Shown here: positions 35,695 through 47,128 of the stretch, piece after piece | Layout: every line of letters starts with the position of its first letter | Position numbering within the stretch: position 1 is the stretch's first letter | DNA from: Molanna angustata | Lineage: Eukaryota > Arthropoda > Insecta > Trichoptera > Molannidae | Length of the DNA stretch: 64,000 bases | Assembly (NCBI GenBank): GCA_963576475.1 | Contig: OY754978.1 | Span: forward strand, 16,216,218-16,280,217 | Direction of reading: 5' to 3' | Notes under the pieces: generated by a model | Told to the model about the DNA's origin: nothing | What the model saw: the letters and a program-made list of their open reading frames with translations, nothing else | Database searches by the model: none | Position numbers and translations under genes: made by a program

Positions 35695-37476
35695 ACTAGT
35701 GAACCCCCGGCAAACTTCGAATTGCCTGTATAATTAAAAATCGTCCTCCATAACCACCCGTCGCTTCAGACTCTTCAATACCTCCCATCCCTTGAGTTAC
35801 TCCCGTCCCTTCAGTTACTCCCGTCCCTTCAGTTTATCCCGTCCCTTCAGTTACTCCCGTCCCTTCACTTACTCCCGTCCCTTCAGTTTATCCCGTCCCT
35901 TCAGTTATTCCCGTCCCTTCAGTTACTCCCGTCCCTTCACTTACTCCCGTCCCTTCAGTTACTCCCGTCCCTTCAGTTACTCCCGTCCCTTCAGTTACTC
36001 CCGTCCCTTCACTTACTCCCGTCCCTTCAGTTACTCCCGTCCCTTCAGTTACTCCCGTCCCTTCAGTTACTCCCGTCCCTTCGTTACTCCCGTCCCTTCA
36101 GTTACTCCCGTCCCTTCAGTTACTCCCGTCCCTTCAGTTACTCCCGTCCCTTCAGTTACTCCCGTCCCTTCAGTTACTCCCGTCCCTTCAGTTACTCCCG
36201 TCCCTTCAGTTACTCCCGTCCCTTCAGTTACTCCCGTCCCTTCAGTTACTCCCGTCCCTTCAGTTACTCCCGTCCCTTCAGTTACTCCCGTCCCTTCAGT
36301 TACTCCCGTCCCTTCAGTTACTCCCGTCCCTTCAGTTACTCCCGTCCCTTCAGTTACTCCCGTCCCTTCAGTTACTCCCGTCCCTTCAGTTACTCCCGTC
36401 CCTTCAGTTACTCCCGTCCCTTCAGTTACTCCCGTCCCTTCAGTTACTCCCGTCCCTTCAGTTACTCCCGTCCCTTCAGTTACTCCCGTCCCTTCAGTTA
36501 CTCCCGTCCCTTCAGTTACTCCCGTCCCTTCAGTTACTCCCGTCCCTTCAGTTACTCCCGTCCCTTCAGTTACTCCCGTCCCTTCAGTTACTCCCGTCCC
36601 TTCAGTTACTCCCGTCCCTTCAGTTACTCCCGTCCCTTCAGTTACTCCCGTCCCTTCAGTTACTCCCGTCCCTTCAGTTACTCCCGTCCCTTCAGTTACT
36701 CCCGTCCCTTCAGTTACTCCCGTCCCTTCAGTTACTCCCGTCCCTTCAGTTACTCCCGTCCCTTCAGTTACTCCCGTCCCTTCAGTTACTCCCGTCCCTT
36801 CAGTTACTCCCGTCCCTTCAGTTACTCCCGTCCCTTCAGTTACTCCCGTCCCTTCAGTTACTCCCGTCCCTTCAGTTATTCCCGTCCCTTCAGTTATTCC
36901 CGTCCCTTCAGTAGGTCCCGGTCATACGCTCGACAATTCACCAAAGTTTCATTGCAATCGGATGAACGGTTCTCAGGATAGTCCACCTTCATAGGTAAAA
37001 TTACCTGATACCCGATGATGAAGAAGAAGAAGAAAAAAATTTTAATCCAGAAACTATCCCGGGCATACGTTCGATAATTCACCAAAGTTTCATTGCAATC
37101 GGATGAACGGTTCTCAGGATAGTCCACCTTCATAGGTACAAAGACCTGATTCCCGATGAAGAAGAAGAAGAAGAAAATATTTTAAAATCAGAAATCATCC
37201 CGGGCATACGATCGACAATTCACCAAAGTTTAATTGCAATCGGATGAACGGTTCCCAGGATAGTCCACCTTCATAGGTAAAATGACCTAAAACTCGATGA
37301 AGAAGAAGAAGAAGTTAAAATTTTTTGATCCAGAAACCATCCCTGGTATACTCTCGACAGTTCACCAAAGTTTCATCGTAATCGGATGAGCGGTTTAGGA
37401 GCGCATTCAACACATACATAGATACATACATAGATACATACATAGATACATACAAACATTCAAATTTATAATATAG
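35695..37476 (+). repeat. Composite repeat unit 2 (1782 bp, expanded minisatellite)
   Basis: It has the same head as unit 1 (ACTAGTGAACCCCCGGCAAA) and the same tail. The 18-bp minisatellite TTACTCCCGTCCCTTCAG is expanded to about 62 copies (35790-36915), giving a fortuitous 400-codon frame. Variant units (ending CAC, or TTTATCCCG, TTATTCCCG) cluster in the first 15 copies, and a 2-bp loss at 36079 changes frame from SYSRPF to VTPVPS. The following 45 or so copies are nearly uniform. About three 140-bp modules and the tail follow. Confidence 0.95.
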
Positions 37477-38584
37477 ACTAGTGAACACCCGGCAAACTTC
37501 GTATTGCCTGTATAATTAAAAATTGTCCTCCATAACCACCCGTCGCTTCAGACTCTTCAATACCTCCCATCCCTTCAGTACTTCCCGTCCCTTCAGTACC
37601 TTCCGTCCCTTCAGTACCTCCCGTCCCTTCAGTACCTCCCTCAGTTACTCCCGTTCCTTCAGTTACTCCCGTCCCTTCAGTTACTCCCGTCCCTTCAGTT
37701 ACTCCCGTCCCTTCAGTTACCCCCGTCCCTTCAGTTACTCCCGTCCCTTCAGTTACTCCCGTCCCTTCATTACCTCCCGTCCCTTCATTACCTCCCGTCC
37801 CTTCATTACCTCCCGTCCCTTCATTACCTCCCGTCTCTTTATTACCTCCCGTCCCTTCATTACCTCCCGTCCCTTCATTACCTCCCGTCCCTTCAGTAGG
37901 TCCCGGTCATACGATCGACAATTCATCAAAGTTTCATTGAAATTGATTGAACGGTTCTAAGGATAGTCCACCTTCATCGGTAAAATGACCTGATACCCGA
38001 TGAAGAAGAAGAAGAAGAATTTTTTTTTAATCCAGAAACCATCCCGGTCATACACTCGACAATTCATCAAAGTTTCATTGAAATTGAATGAACGGTTCCC
38101 AGGATAGTCCACCTTCATAGGTAAAATGACCTGATACCCGATGAAGAAGAAGAAGAAAATTTTTTTAATCCAGAAACTATCCCGGTCATACTCTCGACAA
38201 TTCACCAAAGTTTCATTGCAATCGGATGAACGGTTCTCAGGTTAGTCCACCTTCATATGTAAAATGACCTGATACTCGATGAAGAAGAAGAAGAAGAAAA
38301 TATTTTAAATTCAGAAATCATCCTGGGCATACGATCGACAATTCACCAAAGTTTAATTGCAATTGGATGAACGGTTCCCAGGATAGTCCACCTTCATAGG
38401 TAAAATGACCTAAAACTCGATGAAGAAGAAGAAGAAGTTAAAATTTTTTGATCCAGAAACCATCCCTGGTATACTCTCGACAGTTCACCAAAGTTTCATC
38501 GCAATCGGATGAGCGGTTTAGGAGCGCATTCAACACATACATAGATACATACATAGATACAAACATTCAAATTTATAATATAGA
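37477..38584 (+). repeat. Composite repeat unit 3 (1108 bp)
   Basis: It starts ACTAGTGAACACCCGGCAAA directly after the tail of unit 2. A mid-size 18-bp minisatellite (37545-37905, with a TTACCTCCCGTCCCTTCA subtype in its 3' half) is followed by five 140-bp modules (AACGGTT or GCGGTTT near 37950, 38090, 38229, 38368, 38513) and the same (ACATAGAT)n tail. Open minus-strand frames in the modules (NRSSDCNETLVNC) are by-products of the repeat. Confidence 0.9.
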
Positions 38585-38589
38585 TATAG

Positions 38590-39040
38590 ATAAAGTTTAT
38601 TTATATGTGCAATCACAATATTTCCCATAGAGAATTTACAATGTAAACATAGACGTGCTTAGAGACTAAGGTAGAGATAAAAGTAAAAAAATATAAAAAA
38701 TCAATACTTATTGAAAAAACATACATATTATGAAGTATAGTTTGGAATGCACAAGAATAACATCGCTCATATAACATCACTTCCTCAACAGTGCATTCCA
38801 GCCATACCCAGGTCCTAAGAGGTTGTATCAGTGATCTTTTTTTAAAATTTCCCTTTTTAATATAGATTCAAATGCAATAAAAATGTCAATATGGTCATTG
38901 AATTGGTCATTAAAGTTTTTACATATGCGGTATCCGGAATCCTGCATTAGAATCTTTCCTCGTTTGTTCACATCCTCGTCGCAGGACCTGTAGAATCAGG
39001 TCATAGATCTATCAAAAGAGGAATAAGAAGAAGTAGAAGA
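38590..39040 (+). repeat. Spacer ending in a LINE-tail-like scrap
   Basis: CAGGACCTGTAGAATCAGGT ... AGATCTATCAAAAGAGGAAT at about 38988-39035 matches the RTE-type 3' tail also seen at 51.50-51.54 kb. The preceding part is unassigned. Confidence 0.5.
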
Positions 39041-40765
39041 GATAATCATAACGGTTTTGGTATAACCGTTTGAAAAATTAAAAATTGTTATTAATTCGAA
39101 GGGAAAACATAATATTTGGCTGGAGTGTTATGAGCCGTAATAAAAACATTACTCAGTTAGGTATATATTTTTCGTCATAAATATTATTTAGAATTGCGTC
39201 AAATGGATATGATATTTATAAAATTCCATTAAAAATAATATCGTCTGTTATATAAGTATTAATACTCAAAGTAACATAAAATATTCAAAGTTGTTTATGG
39301 AAATATCAAAATACTCGATTATGTGAATGCCAAAGCGTCCAATTTCGTTAACAGATCCCCCACCTGTTTTGAACTTCGGTATAAAATAATAATTCTTCAA
39401 CAATACACTGACAATAATTCCGTACATTGATGGCAATTTATCATTTGTCCTGTCTGGTTACGTACGTTTTAATGATATATGGAATGTATGTTCGCATAAT
39501 ATCATTATGTATGTGTGATGAATAATTTAGTATTCAGAGATATGTTATCTGAACGCAGAGGTTTTTTGTAACCGCCTATTCCAGTGAAATTATAGACTGA
39601 CTTATATAACTGAAACCATGTTATTGATGATAGATAAATTCCCATCTTCAGCAATCGTTCATCAAATATAACAAGGTTTGCTAATACAATATTTTTTTTT
39701 CATTTATTTATATAGTATAAAACACATTTAAAACGAGTGGGTTGTAGCCAACACTAAACTCTACACACCATAGTAAGTGTTCATTTTTTCTTCTTGAAAG
39801 GTTGACAATCTCTAAATGCATTGTTATGAAGTACATTTCTATTAGATTCTTAAATAAATATAAGATTCCCAGAGAACAAAAGTTTTCACAATACACCATA
39901 CACACAAAAACATTGTCACGAAACTCATAGTATGTATATTCTACATGATACCTGTTGAGAAATTTCAAGTAAAATTGCATTACTAGCAAGATGAGTATGT
40001 ACGAGACAGTGTATCAATGTTAATAAGGCGATTTATATGTGTCAACATAAAAGAATGCAGTGTTCGGTTCTCACTGCCTACCTCTTGAGGAAGATAGAAG
40101 TGGAGATTAAAAAAATACACTTGTCTATAGATACACATGCAATATCAATATGAAGTTGATCATTCAATTTTCTCAAACAGAATCTATTTTACTTGAGTTA
40201 CATACATTATTTTTACAAATATGTATGTAATTTATTTCACATTGATATGGCGGTATTTTTACTGTATCAAAATTTCGAACAGTATAAAAATACCTCAGTT
40301 AATACCGTGAAAGCATTTTGAAAATTTGGACAGATGAAATCACAGAGAAGAAATCGAGGGATATCTATGGAAAACTAATCAGATCTAATTTTATGAAATT
40401 TACATATTTGATATCAATATGAATTCAATTGGACTTATAGTTTGTGCTGTAGAGAGGACACAAAAAGGATACCTAATCCGGACGGCGACTACGCCGTACG
40501 CCGTACGCCATACATATGTACAAACACATCATGATGAAACTCATAATGTGCACTCTGTTGAGAAATTGATTTAAAAAAAAACAATGTTGAGAAATTAATG
40601 TTAAAAAAACTCTTAAAAATTGTGAAATCATGACTCTCCACTATTCCATAGTGTTGAGAGTAAAAAACACAAACACCAGATACAGAAAAATGTGCACAAA
40701 AAAAACATATTGCCCTTTACTAGAGTGCGAGTACTCGTATATATTATAGGAAACATTTTAAAACA
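39041..40765. other. Spacer with a family B end fragment
   Basis: 39725-39765 contains AAAACGAGTGGGTTGTAGCC, the start of family B, but the rest of that family is not recognisable. 40485-40512 has a small CGCCGTACGCCGTACGCCAT duplication. Nothing else recognised. Confidence 0.45.
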
Positions 40766-40774
40766 AAATATGCA

Positions 40775-41416
40775 AATTCCATGTGGTATCACAGAGGCTA
40801 AACATGGCTATATCAGTCAGTAAAACAAAAAGTATTACCATATCCAAACGACCTTCAATGTCAAATCTAACTGTTGATGATAAGCCCATGGAACAAGTAA
40901 TGAGTTTCAAATATTTAGGAGTAAAGATCTACAGCCATAACGACCTATACACTGAAGTCCGCGAACAAGTCAATAAAGCATCTGTCGTATCTGGATGTTT
41001 GAAAAATATGATCTGGAAAAATAAACACATGCGTACTGACAGTCAGGTTAGAATATATAAGACATGCGTGCGACCGATCATGACGTATGCTGTGGAAACG
41101 CGAGCAGACACTGTACGAACGAAGGGGCTCTTAAGGACAACGGAGATGAAGTTTCTAAGGTCAATCACTGGTAAAACTCTCCGAGAACGTGTTCGCAATA
41201 TTCAAATAAGGAAAACATGGGGAATAGAGAACATCGTTCGGTGGAGTAGATCCAGACAGTGATAGACTTGCATATATAGCGGCGAATGAAATCCCCTTTG
41301 GCCTCCGCCTACCCGGAAGACCACCCAAGAAATGGAAGGATAGCTGGACTTCGTCATCACAGTAGGCATAGTTTCTGAAGAACAGACCAACTAGGTCTTC
41401 TAAACGAAGAAAAAAA
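40775..41416 (+). pseudogene. RTE-like LINE ORF2 3' half, one frameshift
   Basis: The open frame 40783-41262 reads NMAISVSKTKSITISK (end of the RT palm), then FKYLGVKIYSHNDL, MIWKNKHMRTDSQVRIYKT, RPIMTYAVETRADT and EMKFLRSITGKTLRERVRN. This is the conserved thumb and connection of an insect LINE common in EST data. A frameshift at about 41262 moves the tail to another frame (RLAYIAANEIPFGLRLPG, RPPKKWKDSWTSSSQ). The YADD region is missing through 5' truncation, so it cannot be active. Confidence 0.85.
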
Positions 41417-41419
41417 TAT

Positions 41420-41950
41420 GTCTACAGAACTATTGTTACACATACAAAATGAAGTGAATATAATTTACAAATTAATCTGTCATTTAAAATTATCAAAATT
41501 CAGTTGCCAGTCTCAAATCTGTTTCGAGTTGGTTAAATCACACCACCCCACGGTATGTAGAGTAGTGCTGTGAAAATTTTGGGATGCTGAGTAGGTACTA
41601 AATCTTAACTATCTATAGGTTTGTTGGGTCGTTTTCGTAATCGAAAGTTCATCATCAAGACTTATCTTATAACATTCCGATAAAGATAATTATTTGGCCT
41701 TATGACTGAGGATTGTGGCTACACCGAATCCCTCAAGAAATGCTCTCCCTCCACGTGGGACTGTCATGGACTGATCTCAGATCCTGTTGAGGAAATAAAA
41801 ATATCTTCAAATCGGGTCGGAAAGCTAACTTTGTATCTATCCACGCTTTCCATAGCGTCTAGTTTTTTTGATGTTGATAAGGGGGTCTTCTGGCAATATT
41901 CCTGAAATATTGCAGAATGCGCTATTAGCAGACTGATGACAGACGATCCT
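41420..41950. other. Flank of the next LINE, with a 67-codon frame
   Basis: 41702-41905 is open and reads somewhat protein-like (SPSTWDCHGLISDPVEE). The same pre-insertion sequence continues at 43743. No family recognised; it may be an older element that served as target. Confidence 0.35.
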
Positions 41951-43742
41951 TTATCTACAGTTTTTTTTTTTTTTGTTTAAGGCAATTCACCCTGTAAAGA
42001 GTGCTATGTGCCAATTATTTCATGTCAGAGGAGAAAAGTTAATTTTTTTATAAATTTATGTCATTCAATGAAAGGAATTTTGAAATAACGGACAGAACAC
42101 GTGAATTATTAAGAGACAAAAGATGTTGGATATTAAGTGGAGATTGGTGAGTGATTTTAATTAATTGTTTGTATATATTTTTGAAAGCGGAATTATTTTT
42201 ACAGTTAAAAAATACATGATCAATTGTCTCATCCTCATCACCACACTGGCAAAGTGGGCTATTTAGAACTCTAATTCTATACAGATGGGAGGCAATTGAA
42301 CAATGGCCAATTCTCATTCTAGAAATACATGATATTAATCGTTTAGATATGTTTCTATTATAAAACCATGGTTTAGAGGAAATTTTTTGTTGGATACCTG
42401 CATGATAAGCACCCTTATATTTTTTTGTTTTGTACCAATTTTCATCCCATTTGAAAAGCATATTTGATTTAAGGCGGGGTAAAAGATCTGAGATTGGGAA
42501 AATAAAGTTATCTGGAATTGTGCCCGAAGTAGTTCCCAATTTCGCAAGTTCATCAGCCTTTTCATTGCCCTCAATCCCAAGATGTCCAGGGACCCATGAT
42601 AGAACTATGTCAAATTCGTCGTTTTTTAGATAATATAGAAAACTTTTAATGGAACATGTGATTCTGTCCTCTGGATAATTTAGAGGATTTGATGAAATTT
42701 TTTGAAGAGCACTACGGGAATCTGTACATATTAGGGCGCGGTTGATATTTTGCGATCGAGTAAGAGCCAAAGCTTGGTTGATCGCAAAGCTTTCGGCTGT
42801 GAAAATGGACACTTCATTTGGCAATTTGTAAGAAACATTAATGCCGAAATCAGGAATGTGAACCGAAGCACCACAGTTCTGATTTTCAGATTTGGATCCA
42901 TCTGTATATATGAGGGTATATTCCGGGAATTTGGAATTAGCAATTTGTGTAAATTTTGTGTTTATATTAAGTGTATTTGAACTATTATATTTTTTATCTA
43001 GCCCGAACGCTGAAATTTCGACATTTGGAATATAGTTTAAAGATTCAAATGGGGTATTGTATATTGGAAGTTTATTTTCTTTTTGTAGGTTTTGTAGTGA
43101 TAATAGTAAAGATTCATATTCAGAGTAGGTCTTAACCAGGAGAGGGGTATTTATTTGTGGAAGGTGTCTTGTGTTTCCTTTTTGTAGAACAGTTGAAAGA
43201 TCTTTAAGGCTCTCTTTTATCGGATGATGAGAGAAGGATAGAGCTTTAAAAAGGAATTTTTCTGCTAGAAATTGTCTCCTTAGAAATAAAGGAGGTTCAG
43301 CACATTCTACTTGCAAAGCATTGATTGGAGAAGACTTCATTGCTCCTATAATTAGTCTTAATGCTTTTGATTGTATTTTTTCAAGTCTCTTATCGAGATA
43401 TTTAGGCAATGGATCTAAAAGAAATGAGGCATAGTCTATGTGACTTCGTACTAGAGAGTTATACATAAGTTTAAGAGTGGAGGGGTGTGACCCCCACCAT
43501 ACTCTAGTTACAGCTCGCATCATATTTAACCCTTTTTCACACTTTGTAGAAATGTGTTCGACCTGAGTCAGCCAGGAAAGTTTACTATTTAGATTCAAGC
43601 CAAGAAATTTGATTTGTTTGACAATTTGCAATGGTTCGTTATTAAAATACACTGAAAAATTTGGGATTTTCCGTTTGCGGGTAGAGTTAACCACCTTTGT
43701 TTTAGTTATCGACAGATTCAGTCCATTTAAGATTATCTACAG
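41951..43742 (-). mobile_element. 5'-truncated I-like LINE with intact RNase H and perfect TSD
   Basis: The TSD TTATCTACAG lies at 41951-41960 and 43733-43742, and the poly(A) tail is the T run 41961-41974. The minus-strand frame is open from the truncation point (about 43732) to a stop at 42048. It reads LNGLNLSITKTKVVNS (last RT motif), FLGLNLNSKLSW, then an RNase H1 domain with YTDGSK, FTAES, CTDSRSAL and GHLGIEGNEKADELAK. Counting from position 43694, the catalytic residues are D265, E301, D325 and D381. A CQC...H...C knuckle follows at 482-498. RNase H puts it in the I group rather than Jockey. The RT active site and apurinic endonuclease are lost, so it cannot move by itself, but the uninterrupted 548 codons point to a young insertion. 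Confidence 0.93.
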
Positions 43743-43915
43743 TTCATTTAAGGTTTACATGTTGGTACTCATGACTGCCCAAGTCCAACTGTCCATGGTT
43801 TACCTGTTGATATTTCAAAATCTTTACCCTCCAATAGATATGTCGTGGTGAAGATTGAAAATAATATAATGCAATATAAACAAAAATTCTTAGCGTGAAC
43901 CACAGTCAAGTCTTT
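43743..43915. other. Continuation of the I-like LINE target sequence
   Basis: Pre-insertion flank. The minus strand has a short readable segment (YLLEGKDFEISTGKPW) with no family assigned. Confidence 0.35.
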
Positions 43916-43916
43916 A

Positions 43917-43954
43917 CTGGTTTCAAAGCAGAAACGTTGCTCCGTCTGGACAAC
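43917..43954 (-). ncRNA. Degenerate hammerhead-like / PLE 3' motif 4
   Basis: On the minus strand GTTGTCCAGACGGAGCAACG followed by CTTTGAAACCAGT aligns with motif 1 at 5.9 kb. Stem II no longer pairs. It is probably the fossil end of another PLE copy. Confidence 0.35.
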
Positions 43955-44131
43955 TAATGCCTAAAAATATTCATGTTTTCGGCGCGGCGGTTACAGTGCA
44001 GGCGGTATAGTATTTCATAGTTGAACTTCATATTTTATTTTAAACATTGCTACAACGACTTAACTTTAAGCGACTAGTTTGGATAAATCTGAGCTTATGT
44101 CGACTAATTTTGATATGGATAAGTTGTAATT

Positions 44132-44172
44132 CGCCTGTCGATGGGAGTTCAGATGTCCCGAAACTAGTCACG
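44132..44172 (+). ncRNA. Hammerhead-like motif 5
   Basis: The core CTGTCGA (44135-44141; A6 is T) plus an extra T leads into stem II GGGA/TCCC (44143-44146/44156-44159). GAAA follows at 44160-44163, with palindrome ACTAGT at 44163-44168. Stem I is weak (two of three pairs). No PLE coding sequence is left nearby. Confidence 0.42.
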
Positions 44173-44179
44173 TTAGCTC

Positions 44180-44420
44180 AAAATTAATTATTTGTAGAGA
44201 TATATAAAAAAATAATTAAAGAAACACTAACGTATGTATAGTTTTCGTTAAACTTCTTGAGTCTTTCTGTCGAGGAGAGGGGGGGTTCGCATATATATCA
44301 ACCAAGCAAATATACATAAATTAACGCTCTGCGCACCCACGTGACTGGTTCAAGTTGTTTTCCGATAGCTACATACCTACCTTAAATACGTCAAAAATAA
44401 ATCTGCAACGTTTGAAGAGA
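44180..44420. other. Spacer, nothing recognised
   Basis: Short AT-rich flank with a GAGAGGGGGGG run at 44274-44286. Confidence 0.5.
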
Positions 44421-44421
44421 G

Positions 44422-45251
44422 TTTTTTTTTTATTAATTAAACAGAATAATACTTACATGAAAAATAATATAACAAAGATCCCACAAACCATACTAGGTTA
44501 TCAGTTGGTTTATATATAAACAAAATAACAAATTAATCAACTAACAATGTAAAAAGTAAACTTTCAAAATGTAAAACAATATAAAAACAGAGACATAAAT
44601 GAAGCCATAGCATAAACATAAAATATCTATATAAATATGGAGCACTGTACAAAAATTTGTGAGTTATAACTAGATTTAATACAAAATATGTATATAATTA
44701 GAAGGTACTGTGATAAAAAATAAAAATAAGTTAAGCCCTATTTGTTTACAATAATTTTTTTTGCATTCTGGTTTGGTTTTGTAATATGACTTCAATCCAA
44801 TTATGTCCGATGGCAAACTGTAAAATATAGTTGGTATAGAAAATTGTAATGTACGTTCTCCGTAATAATTATTAACTCTAGGTACGATATATTTACCGGA
44901 TGCTACTTGCCTAGTGTTGTACTTATTTTTAACAGGTATTTTATGATCATTTTTATAGTAGTTTAGTAATATTAATCTGTAATTATATATTCGGGTGGCT
45001 GTCATGAGTTTTGTTTCAATTCTTGACAGGTAATATATGATGTATTCTATCACAAGGAATACATTTTCTTTATTTTTGATTGAATTGCGTAAATACCAAT
45101 TTATACTGTCGCAATGTCTAACTCTTGTTTCAGAGCGGTTAAGGGACAAGTTATTACATAGTAAAAGGACCACAATTGTTTGGCCAGCCCCACCAACACA
45201 GTTGAGGGTATTTGAAGTATGTAGGTACAGAGGGTTATGTCTTATATTCAC
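44422..45251 (-). pseudogene. CR1/Jockey-like LINE ORF2 C-terminus
   Basis: The minus-strand frame 45251-44676 has its recognisable part in the second half: RIYNYRLILLNYYKNDHK, KNKYNTRQ, IVPRVNNYYGERTLQFSIP, TIFYSLPSDI. This is the familiar 'NTR...VPR....G.RTL.F..P..WN.LP..I' ending of CR1/Jockey-type ORF2. The first 80 or so residues do not match that pattern and may be flank. A T10 run at 44422-44431 would be the poly(A) tail. No RT core remains. No TSD was found by eye. Confidence 0.7.
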
Positions 45252-45455
45252 GGGATGTCGGAGACAAGTAACGGATCTATACGTACATCACTTCCTGATA
45301 CTGACCTCCAGATTCCGGTTGCGGTACAAGCTCCTGGACTAAATACCATTAGTCAAATTCTATTTTCGAACCCTTGGGAGGAGATAACCGCTACTTTAGT
45401 ACCTATTTTTTTACTTAACAATGACCATAGTATTAACAGTAAAACACACAAATAA
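45237..45455 (+). CDS. Unassigned 72-codon frame
   Basis: It reads SETSNGSIRTSLPDTDLQIP, VAVQAPGLNTISQILFSNPW and so on to TAA at 45453. The composition looks like a real protein rather than AT-rich noise, and a readable segment continues past the stop (RDLKLTSNQLKALYNIR). It could be the start of a retroelement gag or a decayed exon. No domain was recognised, no start context is convincing, and it overlaps the edge of the minus-strand LINE frame. Confidence 0.25.
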   Translation: MSYIHGMSETSNGSIRTSLPDTDLQIPVAVQAPGLNTISQILFSNPWEEITATLVPIFLLNNDHSINSKTHK

Positions 45456-45631
45456 GCCGCTAGAGACCTTAAATTGACCTCCAATCAATTGAAAGCTCTT
45501 TATAACATACGGTTTAAAGTAGTGATCATGAAAATAAGCCAAAAATGCTCATGGAATGATTTACTTATAGTCATTACTACCTATGCTTTAAAAATCAAAA
45601 TCAAATATTTTTACGTGTTTTTGTTTATATA

Positions 45632-46075
45632 CAGGATGTTCCAAAAGTCAACAATAAGGTGAGTACTGGATCTAGACAAGGTTGTGACAGTTTATGTCAT
45701 AACTCAAAAAAATTGCCATGATCAGTGTAGTACATTTTTTACAGCGTGAAGTGCTAAAGTTAGGTCACGAAAATTTTTAGATTTTTATTAAAAAAAAATA
45801 TTTTTGTATCTCGAAACAATCATGGTTTTAATTGCACATGTGATTAATAGCATGGTTATTCAGGATTACGTAACAAAAATTAAAATAGAGAAATTTGAAA
45901 ATTTGTAGCTACAGCATCCAAAAGTGTGGTCCAGGGTATCGATTTTTACGGTTTTTTAAAAAATATTCTATTGCTGAAACTAATTAAGAGACTTAATTTT
46001 TGTTCGATATTTTTTTATAAACTGTCTTAACTTAAATCCAGTGCTCAGCTGGTGGTTGACTTTTGATACACCCTG
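45632..46075. mobile_element. 444-bp MITE with long TIRs and TA duplication
   Basis: Left end CAGGATGTTCCAAAAGTCAA; reverse of right end CAGGGTGTATCAAAAGTCAA. Similarity continues for about 40 bp (to GTACTGG / GCACTGG). TA flanks both ends (45630-45631, 46076-46077). This fits a Tc1/mariner-type non-autonomous element. The interior is AT-rich and non-coding. Confidence 0.85.
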
Positions 46076-46079
46076 TATA

Positions 46080-47128
46080 TATTTTTTGCATATTAACTTA
46101 ATGTGTATTTAACTCTTTAAATTGATAACTGACCCCTTTTGATAATTCGAATAGTTTGCTTATAATTTATTATTCAATATAAAAAAATAATAAATTCAGA
46201 AAATTTGAAAGCTTATCAAGTTTAATTTTATACATTCGTATAAAAATAATGCTCTCACCGGAATATTATTTTCCAGAAATTCATTTCATGCCTGGTTTTA
46301 TTAGGTATAATCTAATGTGATAAAAACGATTTGTTTTGTTTTTTTTTAGTGAAAGCCGTTTCAGTAATCTACCATTCGATGATTGGGCTAAAATATTGAT
46401 TTTGCCAAAACAGTAAGTATGTAGGTAGGTACTTACTGTTGGGTAGGTAAGCACCGTTCAGTGTGGAAGTTAAATAATACATTTGGAATTCTCGATACGT
46501 CCTTAATAATTCCAGATTGAGCGAGGGGCGTGGAAAATCCATCTAACATGGCTGAAATGTAAGCGTTTGTCAATCGTTTTGAGATTCAATTAAGCTCTTT
46601 ATTTTTCATATGCACTGTATTAATATACATTCCTCGAATTTGTTAAGTACTAAAACACATCATATATCGAACCACGATTGGCATTCATATTTACTCTAAT
46701 GAAGTTTTAAGCTCGTATTTTCAAGTGAAATCAGCTAGACTATGAAATAACTCAAGTAATGATGTTACACTGTCTAAGTATATACAAACATTTAAAATAA
46801 TCTAAAGAAACTGCAATTTTTTTACGAATAATAAATTATTGATTTTCCATCTGTGTTTATAACTCCTTTTTTTCCTCATTTGTATATTTTTTTAGTTATC
46901 AATTTTAATTTTTGGTACCATAAACATTAAATTGTGCCAAATTTTGAACATATTGGAACTTGCTTTAAAGTGGACATATTCATGAAATAAATCAAATTTA
47001 TCATATGTACAATGTACCTAGCATATTTTGTATTTCAATGTCCGATAAAAATTCAAAACCTTTGTACTTTTGATAAACTTAAGTGTGGAATTTATGGAAA
47101 AAATACATTTCTAATATTTCCGTATTGT
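46080..47128. other. Spacer, nothing recognised
   Basis: AT-rich with GTAGGTAGGTAC near 46420. No gene. Confidence 0.5.

Noticed and set aside
35792..36994. 400-codon VTPVPS/SYSRPF frame as a mucin-like protein
   Set aside because: It lies wholly in the 18-bp minisatellite and ends in the 140-bp module of a repeat present three times; no signal peptide and a frame change inside.
35049..38208. Minus-strand NRSSDCNETLVNC frames
   Set aside because: By-products of the 140-bp repeated module, common as spurious insect protein predictions.
42335..42980. Frames of 67-81 codons on both strands inside the LINE
   Set aside because: Shadows of the RNase H-containing frame.
42048..43694. Domesticated RNase H gene
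   Set aside because: Poly(A), exact TSD and LINE motifs on both sides of the domain show a plain LINE insertion.
43750..43860. Extension of the I-like LINE upstream of 43732
   Set aside because: The TSD at 43733-43742 marks the end; sequence beyond it matches the left flank continuation.
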